Assembly (NCBI RefSeq): GCF_001890385.1
Contig: NZ_CP018221.1
Coordinates: forward strand, 1,041,501 to 1,105,500
DNA length: 64,000 bases
Reading direction: 5' to 3'
DNA from: Tardibacter chloracetimidivorans
GTDB lineage: Bacteria > Pseudomonadota > Alphaproteobacteria > Sphingomonadales > Sphingomonadaceae
Under the pieces are notes generated by a model that saw only the letters and a program-made list of their open reading frames with translations, ran no database searches and was not told the origin of the DNA. Position 1 is the first letter of the stretch. Each line of letters starts with the position of its first letter. Positions 54,528 through 61,698 of this stretch are shown one piece after another. A program made the position numbers and the translations under genes.

Positions 54528-55121
54528 ATGTGCAACCACTATGAAGTGCCCTACGAGTTTCGCGAGCTGCCGCGCGACCTGGAATGGCGCGGCCCGCGAA
54601 AGCTGCGCGGCGGCGACGCCTATCCGTCCTGGCCGGGCGGGAAGGACAGGCCCGCGCCCATCCTGCGACGGGCGCAGGGTGAGATTATCGTCGAGGAAAT
54701 TTGCTGGGGCATCCCGCTGGCGACCGGCACCACCACCAAGCCGGTCACCAATATCCGGAACCTCAGCTCGCCATTCTGGCGCGGCACGCTCGCCAAGGCC
54801 GATTTCAGGTGCATGGTCCCGGCGATCCGCTTCGCCGAATGGACGCCAGAGCCAGATCCTGAAACGGGCAGGAAGCGCGAGGCCTGGTTTTCGATGGTCG
54901 ACGATCAGCCGTTCATGTTCGCCGGCGCATGGCGGCCGACGGATTTCGGCCCGCGCTTCGCCTTTCTCACCTGCGCGCCCAATGATCTCGTGCGGCCGAT
55001 CCACGCCAAGGCGATGCCGGTGATCCTGCACGAAGAGCAATACAAGCCCTGGCTGGATGGCGAGCCGGTCGAGCAGTTTCAGACGTGCTTCCCGACGCAA
55101 TTGATGCGGATCGCGGCCTGA
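54528..55121 (+). CDS. SRAP-family (HMCES/YedK) abasic-site-shielding protein
   Basis: 197 residues. The four active-site residues align with YedK: Cys2 right after Met (MCNHYEV), Asn75 in TNIRNL, Glu104 in RFAEW and His159 in RPIHAKAMPVIL. Cys2, exposed after Met removal, links covalently to abasic sites in single-stranded DNA, protecting replication forks. It is the first gene inside the prophage end, under a LexA box, so the phage likely delivers it during the SOS response. No ribosome site of note; ATG directly after GCTGAACG. Confidence 0.92.
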   Translation: MCNHYEVPYEFRELPRDLEWRGPRKLRGGDAYPSWPGGKDRPAPILRRAQGEIIVEEICWGIPLATGTTTKPVTNIRNLSSPFWRGTLAKADFRCMVPAIRFAEWTPEPDPETGRKREAWFSMVDDQPFMFAGAWRPTDFGPRFAFLTCAPNDLVRPIHAKAMPVILHEEQYKPWLDGEPVEQFQTCFPTQLMRIAA

Positions 55122-55128
55122 CGACGCT

Positions 55129-55476
55129 CTAGCGCCGCCGCTCTTCCACCGCGCCCTTGAACAGCCGCTTCGACTTCCGGCTGAAGAACCAGGCGTGAAC
55201 GACATTCGACCAGGTGATTTCCCGATCGGGCTTCGGCCGCGTCGCCGCCACCAGCAGCACGTCGCGCGACGATCGGCACTTCTTGCATTTGAAGCGCCGC
55301 CGCGCCTGATCCAGCTCTATCGGCCAGCCCTTGGCGACGAACGCCTCCCAGATGATGCTATCGATCATCCCTTCCCGCTCGCACGCATAGCACCAGAGCC
55401 GGAGATCGTGCCCGGCATCGTCCAGATCCTTGATTGTGCGAATCGGCGGTGGTCCCATGCAGCCAGCATCTGCCAT
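55129..55476 (-). CDS. Zinc-ribbon-like prophage hypothetical
   Basis: 115 residues. Two Cys pairs, WCYACEREG and FKCKKCRSS, 40 residues apart, form a probable zinc ribbon; the C-terminal part is basic (RKSKRLFKGAVEERRR). Sits 8 bases after the SRAP stop, convergent. Similar small four-Cys proteins occur in sphingomonad prophages; role unknown, nucleic-acid binding plausible. Confidence 0.6.
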   Translation of the reverse strand: MADAGCMGPPPIRTIKDLDDAGHDLRLWCYACEREGMIDSIIWEAFVAKGWPIELDQARRRFKCKKCRSSRDVLLVAATRPKPDREITWSNVVHAWFFSRKSKRLFKGAVEERRR

Positions 55477-55540
55477 GGATGCGGAACATCAAGGGAACAA
55501 AACGCTTGTGAAATGTTGCACGGTCAGGCATTGCGGCGGC

Positions 55541-56227
55541 ATGAATGAGGAAGGATTCTACCGCCTGATGCATCGGGTTCATGCGCCGAAACAGATCGGC
55601 GGCTCTTTCCAATTTGGATCATTCGCTAGATATCGACAGCTCGAAGCAGAAGGCGACGCGCACATCGGTGACGCAGAGGAAGGCCTCACCCACTTCGACA
55701 TCACTGACTACTTTGAAGCAGGTTCGGTCGAGCCTCGGAAACGTGCGAGGCTGAAATCCTTGGGCTTCGACATTCGGTCCACCGCGGGCCATATATCAAT
55801 AAATAGATGCAGATCGACCCATACGGCCGATGCATATGTGTTTTCCTTTTCCTATGGCAAACCGCGAGAGTTGCTGAAACATTTTGCTAAGCAAAATAGC
55901 CGGCCCGATCCTTACGATTGCGCTGTTAAATTGCCTGATCCGGAATGGCTCGCAGACTTCATATCGCGCACAGGCCGCCTACTCACTGGCGAAGCTATTG
56001 CCCATCGAATGAAGTCGATAAGCTGGGGAAAGGTGCAGTACGGCGAAAACAACTTCCATTATATGGCCGACGTACCTCTAGCGGACGTCGTTATGCGGAA
56101 GCGCCCGAGATACGCCGACGACAATGAATATCGCATCGTTCTCGTCCCGCATCGGAACGAGATACAAGATAACCTCTATGTCACGACCAACCCACCGTTT
56201 GGATGCATGTCGATCTGGGAGGGTTGA
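55541..56227 (+). CDS. Low-GC prophage cargo gene of unknown function
   Basis: 228 residues from ATG 55541; the longer frame upstream overlaps the previous gene and has no ribosome site. Patterns FQFGSFARYRQLEAEGDAHIGD, EEGL, AYVFSFSYGKP, YDCAVKLPDPEW and YADDNEYRIVLV recall the DUF2971 group of accessory-genome proteins, but the match is loose. Codon and base use is clearly more AT-rich than its neighbours, typical of a phage cargo (moron) gene acquired separately. Opposite in strand to the lysis genes. A defence or exclusion role is a guess. Confidence 0.55.
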   Translation: MNEEGFYRLMHRVHAPKQIGGSFQFGSFARYRQLEAEGDAHIGDAEEGLTHFDITDYFEAGSVEPRKRARLKSLGFDIRSTAGHISINRCRSTHTADAYVFSFSYGKPRELLKHFAKQNSRPDPYDCAVKLPDPEWLADFISRTGRLLTGEAIAHRMKSISWGKVQYGENNFHYMADVPLADVVMRKRPRYADDNEYRIVLVPHRNEIQDNLYVTTNPPFGCMSIWEG

Positions 56228-56262
56228 ACTCTCCCTGAGGGCAGGACCTGCGCTCGCCGCAG

Positions 56263-56571
56263 TCAGTCCGCCTGCGCCTTCCGCACCTCGCGGGCGAGCG
56301 CATCCATGCGCTTGGCGCAAATGCCATAGAGGTGCACCACCTCAGTCGCCGGCATCAGCGTCATCGCCCCGGTCTTTTCGCCCGGCGGCAGGGTTTCCAG
56401 TTTCTCGCACGGCCGCAGGAAGGATTCCTGGACGGTCATTCGCAAGTTCGACCGCGAGGTTGTAGGCCCGCACGCCGTCCCCATCCCAGCACACATTGCG
56501 ATAAACAGTAGGGCCAGGCTGGGTGACGATCCGCTCGATCGTGCGGGTGATGGTGTTGCTGGCGGTCTCAT
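56263..56571 (-). CDS. Outer-membrane spanin subunit (Rz1/LysC-like), overlapping frame
   Basis: 102 residues from ATG 56571, with AAGGGAAG six bases upstream, lying out of frame inside the end of the gene for the inner subunit. A hydrophobic segment (SLALLFIAMCAGMGTAC) ends in Cys34, a possible though imperfect lipobox. The mature part has RPCEKLETLPPG, then LYGICAKRMDALAREVRKAQ, which fits the PC...L...Y..C..R...L pattern of P2 LysC-type o-spanins. O-spanins reach from the outer membrane to the inner spanin and fuse the membranes at lysis. Confidence 0.65.
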   Translation of the reverse strand: MRPPATPSPARSSGSSPSLALLFIAMCAGMGTACGPTTSRSNLRMTVQESFLRPCEKLETLPPGEKTGAMTLMPATEVVHLYGICAKRMDALAREVRKAQAD

Positions 56572-56767
56572 CGCGCGCTTCCCTTTCAAGTTCCTGCCGC
56601 GCCCGATCGGCGCTGGCGCGCTGGTATTTCGCCTCGGCCGCCGCCTCGGCGCGATCGATGGCCGCCTGCTTGCCCGCCTCGATCTTGTGAGCGTCGCACC
56701 GGCCCGCGCCGTAGGCGGCGACCAGCGCCAGCACGCCGACCAGCGCAAGGTAAGGCTGGCCGATCAC
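56342..56767 (-). CDS. Inner-membrane spanin subunit (Rz-like)
   Basis: 141 residues starting at GTG 56767, coupled to the upstream gene by a GTGA overlap. One N-terminal transmembrane helix (about 6-22, ALVGVLALVAAYGAG), then a long alanine- and arginine-rich coiled coil (AGKQAAIDRAEAAAEAKYQR onward) reaching the periplasm, and a C-terminal region. This is the Rz architecture (type II membrane protein, periplasmic coiled coil). The o-spanin is encoded in another frame over its last third. Its position after the endolysin fits. Confidence 0.7.
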   Translation of the reverse strand: MIGQPYLALVGVLALVAAYGAGRCDAHKIEAGKQAAIDRAEAAAEAKYQRASADRARQELEREARDETASNTITRTIERIVTQPGPTVYRNVCWDGDGVRAYNLAVELANDRPGILPAAVRETGNPAAGRKDRGDDADAGD

Positions 56768-57084
56768 CGGGCCTTTGGCCCATCGGCAAAGGCAGCCCAC
56801 TCCGCCGCAGGAATCGTGAAGCTGCTGGTGATCCCTTCGCGAACGAAGGTATGGGGCAGCGCCCGATCCGCCATCGGTCCCTTCTCGGGAGCCAGATTGC
56901 AGTAGTTGTTGCAGAAATCCCCGCCCGGGCGGCAAGTTTGCCCGCAGATCCGAATACCGTCGACCTCTGTCGGCGCGGACCGAACCGTCACTTCGACGTC
57001 GCCGGCAGCATTTCGGTTTATGGACACATAGCCCGGATAGTCAGCACCCGGCGCGGTGTATGCGAACAGATTGATCGTAGTCAC
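56764..57084 (-). CDS. Hypothetical prophage protein in the lysis cassette
   Basis: 106 residues. Beta-rich start (INLFAYTAPGADYPGYVSINR), four clustered Cys (CGQTCRPGGDFCNNYC) that may bind a metal or form disulfides, and C-terminal GITSSFTIPAAEWAAFADG. No family recognised. Overlaps both the endolysin stop and the spanin start by four bases, so it is co-expressed at lysis time. Confidence 0.6.
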   Translation of the reverse strand: MTTINLFAYTAPGADYPGYVSINRNAAGDVEVTVRSAPTEVDGIRICGQTCRPGGDFCNNYCNLAPEKGPMADRALPHTFVREGITSSFTIPAAEWAAFADGPKAR

Positions 57085-57680
57085 AGCAATACCTCCTTCA
57101 AGCGCTCCAGCTTCGCCACCCGACGCGGGAAGCCGTTCAGACCGCCGTTGATTTTCTTGGTGATCGCCTCGACCCGGTCCTGATCGGCCAATGGCGAGAG
57201 CCGCCGCGATTTCCAGAAACTGGCGGCGATCTGCACCGATATCTCCGGGTCGGCAGCCAGCTCGGGTTCGGCCAGCAGGTCGCGCCGCACCGCCACGCTC
57301 ATGTCGCGGTAGTTGGCGCGTCCGGTCAGCTGGAAGATGCCCCGGCCGCGAAAGCGATAGCCGTCGCCCGCTTGGGTGTTCCCAAGGTCGAGACGCCCCT
57401 CATAGCGCTGCTGCGCATTGGTCGGCCCCCAGATTTCCTCCAGCCAGCAGAAATCGCCCGTTTCGTGCGCTGCCTGCGCCATGAAATGCGCGATCCGCAG
57501 CGGCGTGAAGATGCCATAGGCTTTCAGATGCCGGTGCCCGCCAAGCCCCAGCGCCTCGGCGCGGCCCGCATCGCGACACCCCGCAAATGCGAAAAGGGCC
57601 GCCCATGTGAGCGGCCCCCATATCCCGTCCGGCGCGGCGCCTATGCGCCGCTGAATTTCCGCGATTTCAACGGCGTTCAT
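57081..57680 (-). CDS. Endolysin, glycoside hydrolase 19-type
   Basis: 199 residues from ATG 57680, whose ribosome site AAAGGGGGT lies inside the small ORF upstream. N-terminal peptidoglycan-binding-like repeat (AEIQRRIGAAPDGIWGPLTWAAL), then the GH19 catalytic part with E73 in AQAAHETGDFCWLEE, QQRYEGRLDLGNTQAGDGYRF and RGRGIFQLTGRANYRD, and KKINGGLNGFPRR. Cuts the peptidoglycan glycan backbone. No signal sequence, so release should depend on the holin-like genes upstream. Confidence 0.9.
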   Translation of the reverse strand: MNAVEIAEIQRRIGAAPDGIWGPLTWAALFAFAGCRDAGRAEALGLGGHRHLKAYGIFTPLRIAHFMAQAAHETGDFCWLEEIWGPTNAQQRYEGRLDLGNTQAGDGYRFRGRGIFQLTGRANYRDMSVAVRRDLLAEPELAADPEISVQIAASFWKSRRLSPLADQDRVEAITKKINGGLNGFPRRVAKLERLKEVLL

Positions 57681-57795
57681 CGTCGCACACCCCCTTTGCC
57701 CGATCGCATTCGGCCCCATGTTTCCACGCCTTGCCAAGCGCGCCCGCCGACACCAGGCCGAAGCCCACCACCAGCACGATCAGCAGCTCAACCAT
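57667..57795 (-). CDS. 42-residue membrane protein between holin-like gene and endolysin
   Basis: ATG 57795 follows GGGAGGCGCAA, a strong ribosome site, and the frame stops at 57667 after 42 codons, overlapping the endolysin start by 14 bases and the previous gene by 8. The first 20 residues (MVELLIVLVVGFGLVSAGAL) form one hydrophobic helix; the rest is short and polar with two Cys (AECDRAKGVCDDE). Gene-to-gene overlaps on both sides argue for real translation. It may be a pinholin or holin partner. Too small for routine gene finders. Confidence 0.65.
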   Translation of the reverse strand: MVELLIVLVVGFGLVSAGALGKAWKHGAECDRAKGVCDDERR

Positions 57796-58147
57796 TTGCG
57801 CCTCCCTGCCCCTGGTTCAGCCCAAGGCGGCGGCTCACCAATGTGCGCAGCGCGTCCAGGAAGAATGCAAAGCCCAGCGCGCCGAGCAGCATGGAGAACA
57901 GCACCACGCCTTCCAGCGGCCAGGCGCGCAGCTTGCCGACGATGACGGCGATCGAGGCGAAGGCGGGCAGCGCCGCCAGCTCGCTGATCACCAGCCACTT
58001 GCGCTTGCGCACCCATGCCCGAAGCGCGGTCGGATCGTCGGGCGGCTCAGACGATATGCCGAACAGCATATAGGCGAGCTTCGCCCCGCAGATCGCCAGC
58101 CCGCCGCCCCAGGCGAGCAGCCAGAGCACAACATCTTTCCAGTCCAC
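57788..58147 (-). CDS. Holin-like membrane protein
   Basis: 119 residues with three to four hydrophobic segments: VVLWLLAWGGGLAICGAKLAYMLF, WLVISELAALPAFASIAVIVG, and VVLFSMLLGALGFAFFLDALRTLV, with short charged loops and a basic C-terminus. Size, topology and place directly upstream of the endolysin fit a phage holin, which forms lesions in the inner membrane to release the endolysin. Not assigned to a named holin family. Confidence 0.65.
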   Translation of the reverse strand: MDWKDVVLWLLAWGGGLAICGAKLAYMLFGISSEPPDDPTALRAWVRKRKWLVISELAALPAFASIAVIVGKLRAWPLEGVVLFSMLLGALGFAFFLDALRTLVSRRLGLNQGQGGANG

Positions 58148-58173
58148 CGATGACGCCCCCTTTTATCCGAAAC

Positions 58174-59337
58174 TCACTGCACCGCGGCGCGAACGGCCGT
58201 GATCACCTGCCCCTGCCGGTCCACCTCCGCCTTCAGCACGGCGATCGTCGCATCCAGCGCCGAGGTGTCGGGCAGCGCCGCGCCATTGCCGCCGGCGCCC
58301 ACCCCGACATAGGCGGCGGGCCTGCGGCACGGGATCGTCACCCGGCCGCTCTCGACAAGGCCCGTCACATTGTTGCGCGCATGGCTGCAGGCGATGGTGT
58401 CGCGGATCTCGGCCCCGTCGACATTGTCGAGCGTCAGCATCGAGAAATGGACGGCGTTGATCGGCGTCGTCAGCACCACGTCGCTGATCTTCACATCATC
58501 GGCGTTCATGATGGTCAGGCCGCGATAGAAATAGCCCAGCATGCGGACGCCGCTGATCGTCCAGTTCCGGCCGCGCACCGTGGGGTTGTTGACCAGGAAC
58601 ACGCCTTGCGTCGGCATCCAGCCATCGATCGCGACATTGCGGATGGTGAGGTTGTTCACCGGCCCGCCGGTCGACGCGATCTGGATGCAGTCCGGGTGCG
58701 CGCCGGCATAGGTCGCCACCCGCGCGCCGCAGGTGAAATTCTCGATCAGCACATTGTCCGCGCCGCCGAACTGGATCCCATCGGTCGACAAGTCGCGCAC
58801 GGTGACGTTGCGCACCGTCACGCCCACCGGCTGCTCCAGCCAGCCAAGGCCCTGGTCCAGATTATGCAGCACGCCATTCTCGACGGTGATCTGGCCATTG
58901 GCACCGGCCCGGCCGTCGAACATCAGGCCCAGCCCTTTGCGCGGCTGCGCCGCGTCGTAAGCCGTCGCCGAAATCTCGAAATTGCGGATGGTGGCATGGC
59001 CGCCATAAAGCTGCACCGCGCGCTGATAGGCGGGCGTCGCGGCCGTGGCGGGCATCAACACCCGCAGGCCGTCGAAGGTCGGCCCCTGCGGCTTGTCGAG
59101 CGTGATCTGGTCGAACACGCCGCCCCGGATCGTCACGGCCTTCAGCCCGCCCCAGCGCACCACGCCCATCGGCGCGTCGCCCAGCTCCACCACATCGCCA
59201 TCGGCAAGCTTCGGCAGCAGCGCCCTCACCTCGGCGGCAGTCGCTGCGTGATAGGTCGCGGCCTGCGCAGGAAATAGGCACGGCGAAGCAATGACGGACG
59301 CAAGCAGCGCCGCCATCAGGCATTTGACGATTTTCAT
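58174..59337 (-). CDS. Exported right-handed beta-helix protein in the prophage
   Basis: 387 residues. An obvious Sec signal peptide to about residue 26 (LLASVIASPCLFPAQA) is unusual for a phage tail part. The body has regular parallel beta-helix repeats (VTIRGGVFDQITL, ATIRNFEISATAYDA, VTVRNVTVRDLSTDGIQFGGADNVLIENFT, LTIRNVAIDGWMPTQG), with a charged coiled C-terminus. It may be a secreted polysaccharide lyase-like factor altering the host surface, or a spike protein. The signal suggests function in or outside the periplasm of the lysogen. Catalytic residues cannot be assigned. Confidence 0.75.
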   Translation of the reverse strand: MKIVKCLMAALLASVIASPCLFPAQAATYHAATAAEVRALLPKLADGDVVELGDAPMGVVRWGGLKAVTIRGGVFDQITLDKPQGPTFDGLRVLMPATAATPAYQRAVQLYGGHATIRNFEISATAYDAAQPRKGLGLMFDGRAGANGQITVENGVLHNLDQGLGWLEQPVGVTVRNVTVRDLSTDGIQFGGADNVLIENFTCGARVATYAGAHPDCIQIASTGGPVNNLTIRNVAIDGWMPTQGVFLVNNPTVRGRNWTISGVRMLGYFYRGLTIMNADDVKISDVVLTTPINAVHFSMLTLDNVDGAEIRDTIACSHARNNVTGLVESGRVTIPCRRPAAYVGVGAGGNGAALPDTSALDATIAVLKAEVDRQGQVITAVRAAVQ

Positions 59338-59443
59338 GGTTAATCCTTTCGCGTCGGATCAGATTTTGAATTGTTTCTAGGCCGCGCTGACTCTAGAGGG
59401 CCGGATGACGTTCGAGATTGTTGTGTACAAAGGGGGAAATCGA

Positions 59444-60202
59444 ATGAGCACAATGCTGCGAGCCATCAGGGCCACGACCCTTCCTGTCGCCGTCACCGTC
59501 AACGGTTGGGTGCGCGCATTGTCCCGCCTCACCCACAAAGCGCAATTTCTCATGCAGTGGGGAGTTCACCCGAACCCGGAGTGGTTCGATACTTACCTTG
59601 CTCAGCACTACGAATGGCCCGCGAAACGAACGTCCTGGCTCTGGGATCGTGGCGTCTACAGCGTGCTGGGGATGCCAGCTGGAGCAAACGTCCTTGAAAT
59701 CTGTTGTGGTGGCGGTTTCTTCACCCGAAATTTCTATTCAGGGCGGGCGGCTCACGTTACGGCGTGCGATTTCGACCCGACCGCCATTAGGCACGCCAAC
59801 AGATTCAACCGCGCACCCAATGTCCGCTATGAACTGTGTGATATCCGAGAGCGTTTGCCTGCAGGACAATACGATCACATCATTTGGGATGCGGCGATCG
59901 AGCACTTCACCGAAGACGAAATGGCCGCGATCATGGGGCGCATCAAGGCTGCCATGAACCCCGGGGCTATTCTCTCCGGCTACACGATCAAGGAGCGCGA
60001 CGACGGAGGCGAGCAACACCACGAGCACGAGTACGAGTTTAAATCGCTCGAAGACATGACGCGAGTGTTCAAGCCCTACTTTAAAAATGTCCTCGCCTTC
60101 GAGACCGCCTATCCGGAGCGACATAATCTTTACTTCATGGCCTCGGATGGAGTCCTTCCGTTCGACAAGGACTGGCCGAATGCCTTGAGGGTGGCAGCCT
60201 GA
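59444..60202 (+). CDS. SAM-dependent methyltransferase, prophage cargo
   Basis: 252 residues from ATG 59444 after AAAGGGGGAAA. Class I SAM motif NVLEICCGGGFFTRNFY around residue 90, then VTACDFDPTAIRHANR (acidic loop) and YDHIIWDAAIEHF as post-motif. A C-terminal substrate region (ISGYTIKERDDGGEQHHEHEYEFKSLEDM) looks small-molecule rather than DNA specific. It is on the opposite strand to all structural genes around it and more AT-rich, so it is an acquired cargo gene, perhaps modifying surface glycans of the lysogen. Confidence 0.7.
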   Translation: MSTMLRAIRATTLPVAVTVNGWVRALSRLTHKAQFLMQWGVHPNPEWFDTYLAQHYEWPAKRTSWLWDRGVYSVLGMPAGANVLEICCGGGFFTRNFYSGRAAHVTACDFDPTAIRHANRFNRAPNVRYELCDIRERLPAGQYDHIIWDAAIEHFTEDEMAAIMGRIKAAMNPGAILSGYTIKERDDGGEQHHEHEYEFKSLEDMTRVFKPYFKNVLAFETAYPERHNLYFMASDGVLPFDKDWPNALRVAA

Positions 60203-60209
60203 CGCGACT

Positions 60210-61634
60210 TTACGACCCATAGATCACAACGGTCAGCTCCCCGTCGATCGCGGCACCTGCCGAATCGAAGCTCTGGAGGCGCACGGATTGCGTGTTGCTA
60301 AATAGAGCGCGGCATTCTGTCCCGCCGCCATTGTGGACCTGCGGAAAAATGTGGTCGGTGTCGCGGCCGAGCGGGTGAGACAGATTGGTGATGCTGACGT
60401 CGCCCGTGCCGTTGTAGCTCAACGTCCCTGCGGGATCGGAGCAGTATATGAGCGTCCCGGCACCCGCCGTGTTGACCTTCGCAATGAGGCGGGGCGAGTG
60501 CGGCCCTCCCCTGAAATCCGTTTTGGTGACCAGCTTGTTTCCGGCAGGCCCGCCTGTCACGGTGTTCTTGTACCAACTGACGGAACCGTCAGCGGGAAGC
60601 AGTGCGGAAACGCCTTCGGTATTGTAGATCGGAAGGATGTCGCCCGTATCACCGCCGCCATGGTCCCAGCCGAGCGCGAAAACATTGTGGTGGATGTCAA
60701 GGCCGAACGTCGCGCCGGGGTCCGTGGGCGTGGTCTGTCCCGGATGCCAACCCGCGTACCTGATGAGCGCGTGACCTTTATTGTTCGACGCTGTCACACC
60801 AGCGATTTCTGGGGCAATGATGGTTTCCCCAACTTCAATGATAGCATCACCCGCACTGGTGCCGACCGCCATATGCTCAAGCCATGACCCGCCACCCAGC
60901 TTGAAGCCGTTGACATTATTGATGCGTAGCGCCTTGCCGCCCTGCTCGAAGCCGGTGCCGAGGATTTCAATTCCCTGACCACCGTCAATGTCAATGGCTG
61001 CCTCGGTCGCGGTGCCTGAGAAAACGCGGCTGTTCAAAAGCCGCGTCATGTTCGTGTAGTTGCTACCTACCGAATGATGAGACCTGATGCGAGCACCTCC
61101 GGTGCGCGATCCGGTGTATTCATAGCCCAGATCCAAGGTGTCGAGCACCCCATAGATGATCGGCGCATCGATCGCATACGTCATTTCATCATGGAAGCTG
61201 ATACGGCTCAGTCTCGGCCGCAGAAGATAGGTTTCCACCGATCCGCCGCCCGCCCCAACAGCGAAGCCGGTGCATCCAGCGCCCGCCATCGAGAAGTCGC
61301 TGAAGATCGGATCGTATGCCCCGCCATTGAGCCTGAAGATAGCACCGGAATGCGTACCTTCAATGATGACCCCATGCATGCTCTGCGCCACCAGATAAGC
61401 ATGATTGCCTACCAGAATCTCGTCATCGACCATGTAATGGCCGTCCGCTACGAGCAGCGGCTTGCCACTGTCGAAAGCATCCTGAAACGCCTGGGTGTCG
61501 ATTGCCGAGCCATTGCCCACTGCGCCGAACGCAGGGCCTTTCACCGCGGCGAATTCCTGCGCCGCCAGATATTGACGCAGATCGTTCTTCGAGACCGGCG
61601 ACGCGTCGACCAGGATGCTGTCGATCAAAGCCAT
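60210..61634 (-). CDS. Phage tailspike/appendage, pectate-lyase-like
   Basis: 474 residues. Short N-terminal helix for virion attachment (MALIDSILVDASPVSKNDL), then GAVGNGSAIDTQAFQDAFDSGKPLLVADGHY, the entry segment of pectate_lyase_3 tailspikes, a beta-helix with Gly-rich turns to about 400, and a beta-rich C-terminus (LTVVIYGS). Tailspikes bind and cleave cell-surface polysaccharide; sphingomonads make sphingan capsules, a likely target. No signal peptide. Downstream of the tail-tip gene, the usual place. Confidence 0.85.
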   Translation of the reverse strand: MALIDSILVDASPVSKNDLRQYLAAQEFAAVKGPAFGAVGNGSAIDTQAFQDAFDSGKPLLVADGHYMVDDEILVGNHAYLVAQSMHGVIIEGTHSGAIFRLNGGAYDPIFSDFSMAGAGCTGFAVGAGGGSVETYLLRPRLSRISFHDEMTYAIDAPIIYGVLDTLDLGYEYTGSRTGGARIRSHHSVGSNYTNMTRLLNSRVFSGTATEAAIDIDGGQGIEILGTGFEQGGKALRINNVNGFKLGGGSWLEHMAVGTSAGDAIIEVGETIIAPEIAGVTASNNKGHALIRYAGWHPGQTTPTDPGATFGLDIHHNVFALGWDHGGGDTGDILPIYNTEGVSALLPADGSVSWYKNTVTGGPAGNKLVTKTDFRGGPHSPRLIAKVNTAGAGTLIYCSDPAGTLSYNGTGDVSITNLSHPLGRDTDHIFPQVHNGGGTECRALFSNTQSVRLQSFDSAGAAIDGELTVVIYGS

Positions 61635-61698
61635 TCATGTTCCCCATAAAAAGGGCGGCCGATGAGGGCCGCCCGTGCTTCAGTAACTCGTGTCCCGG

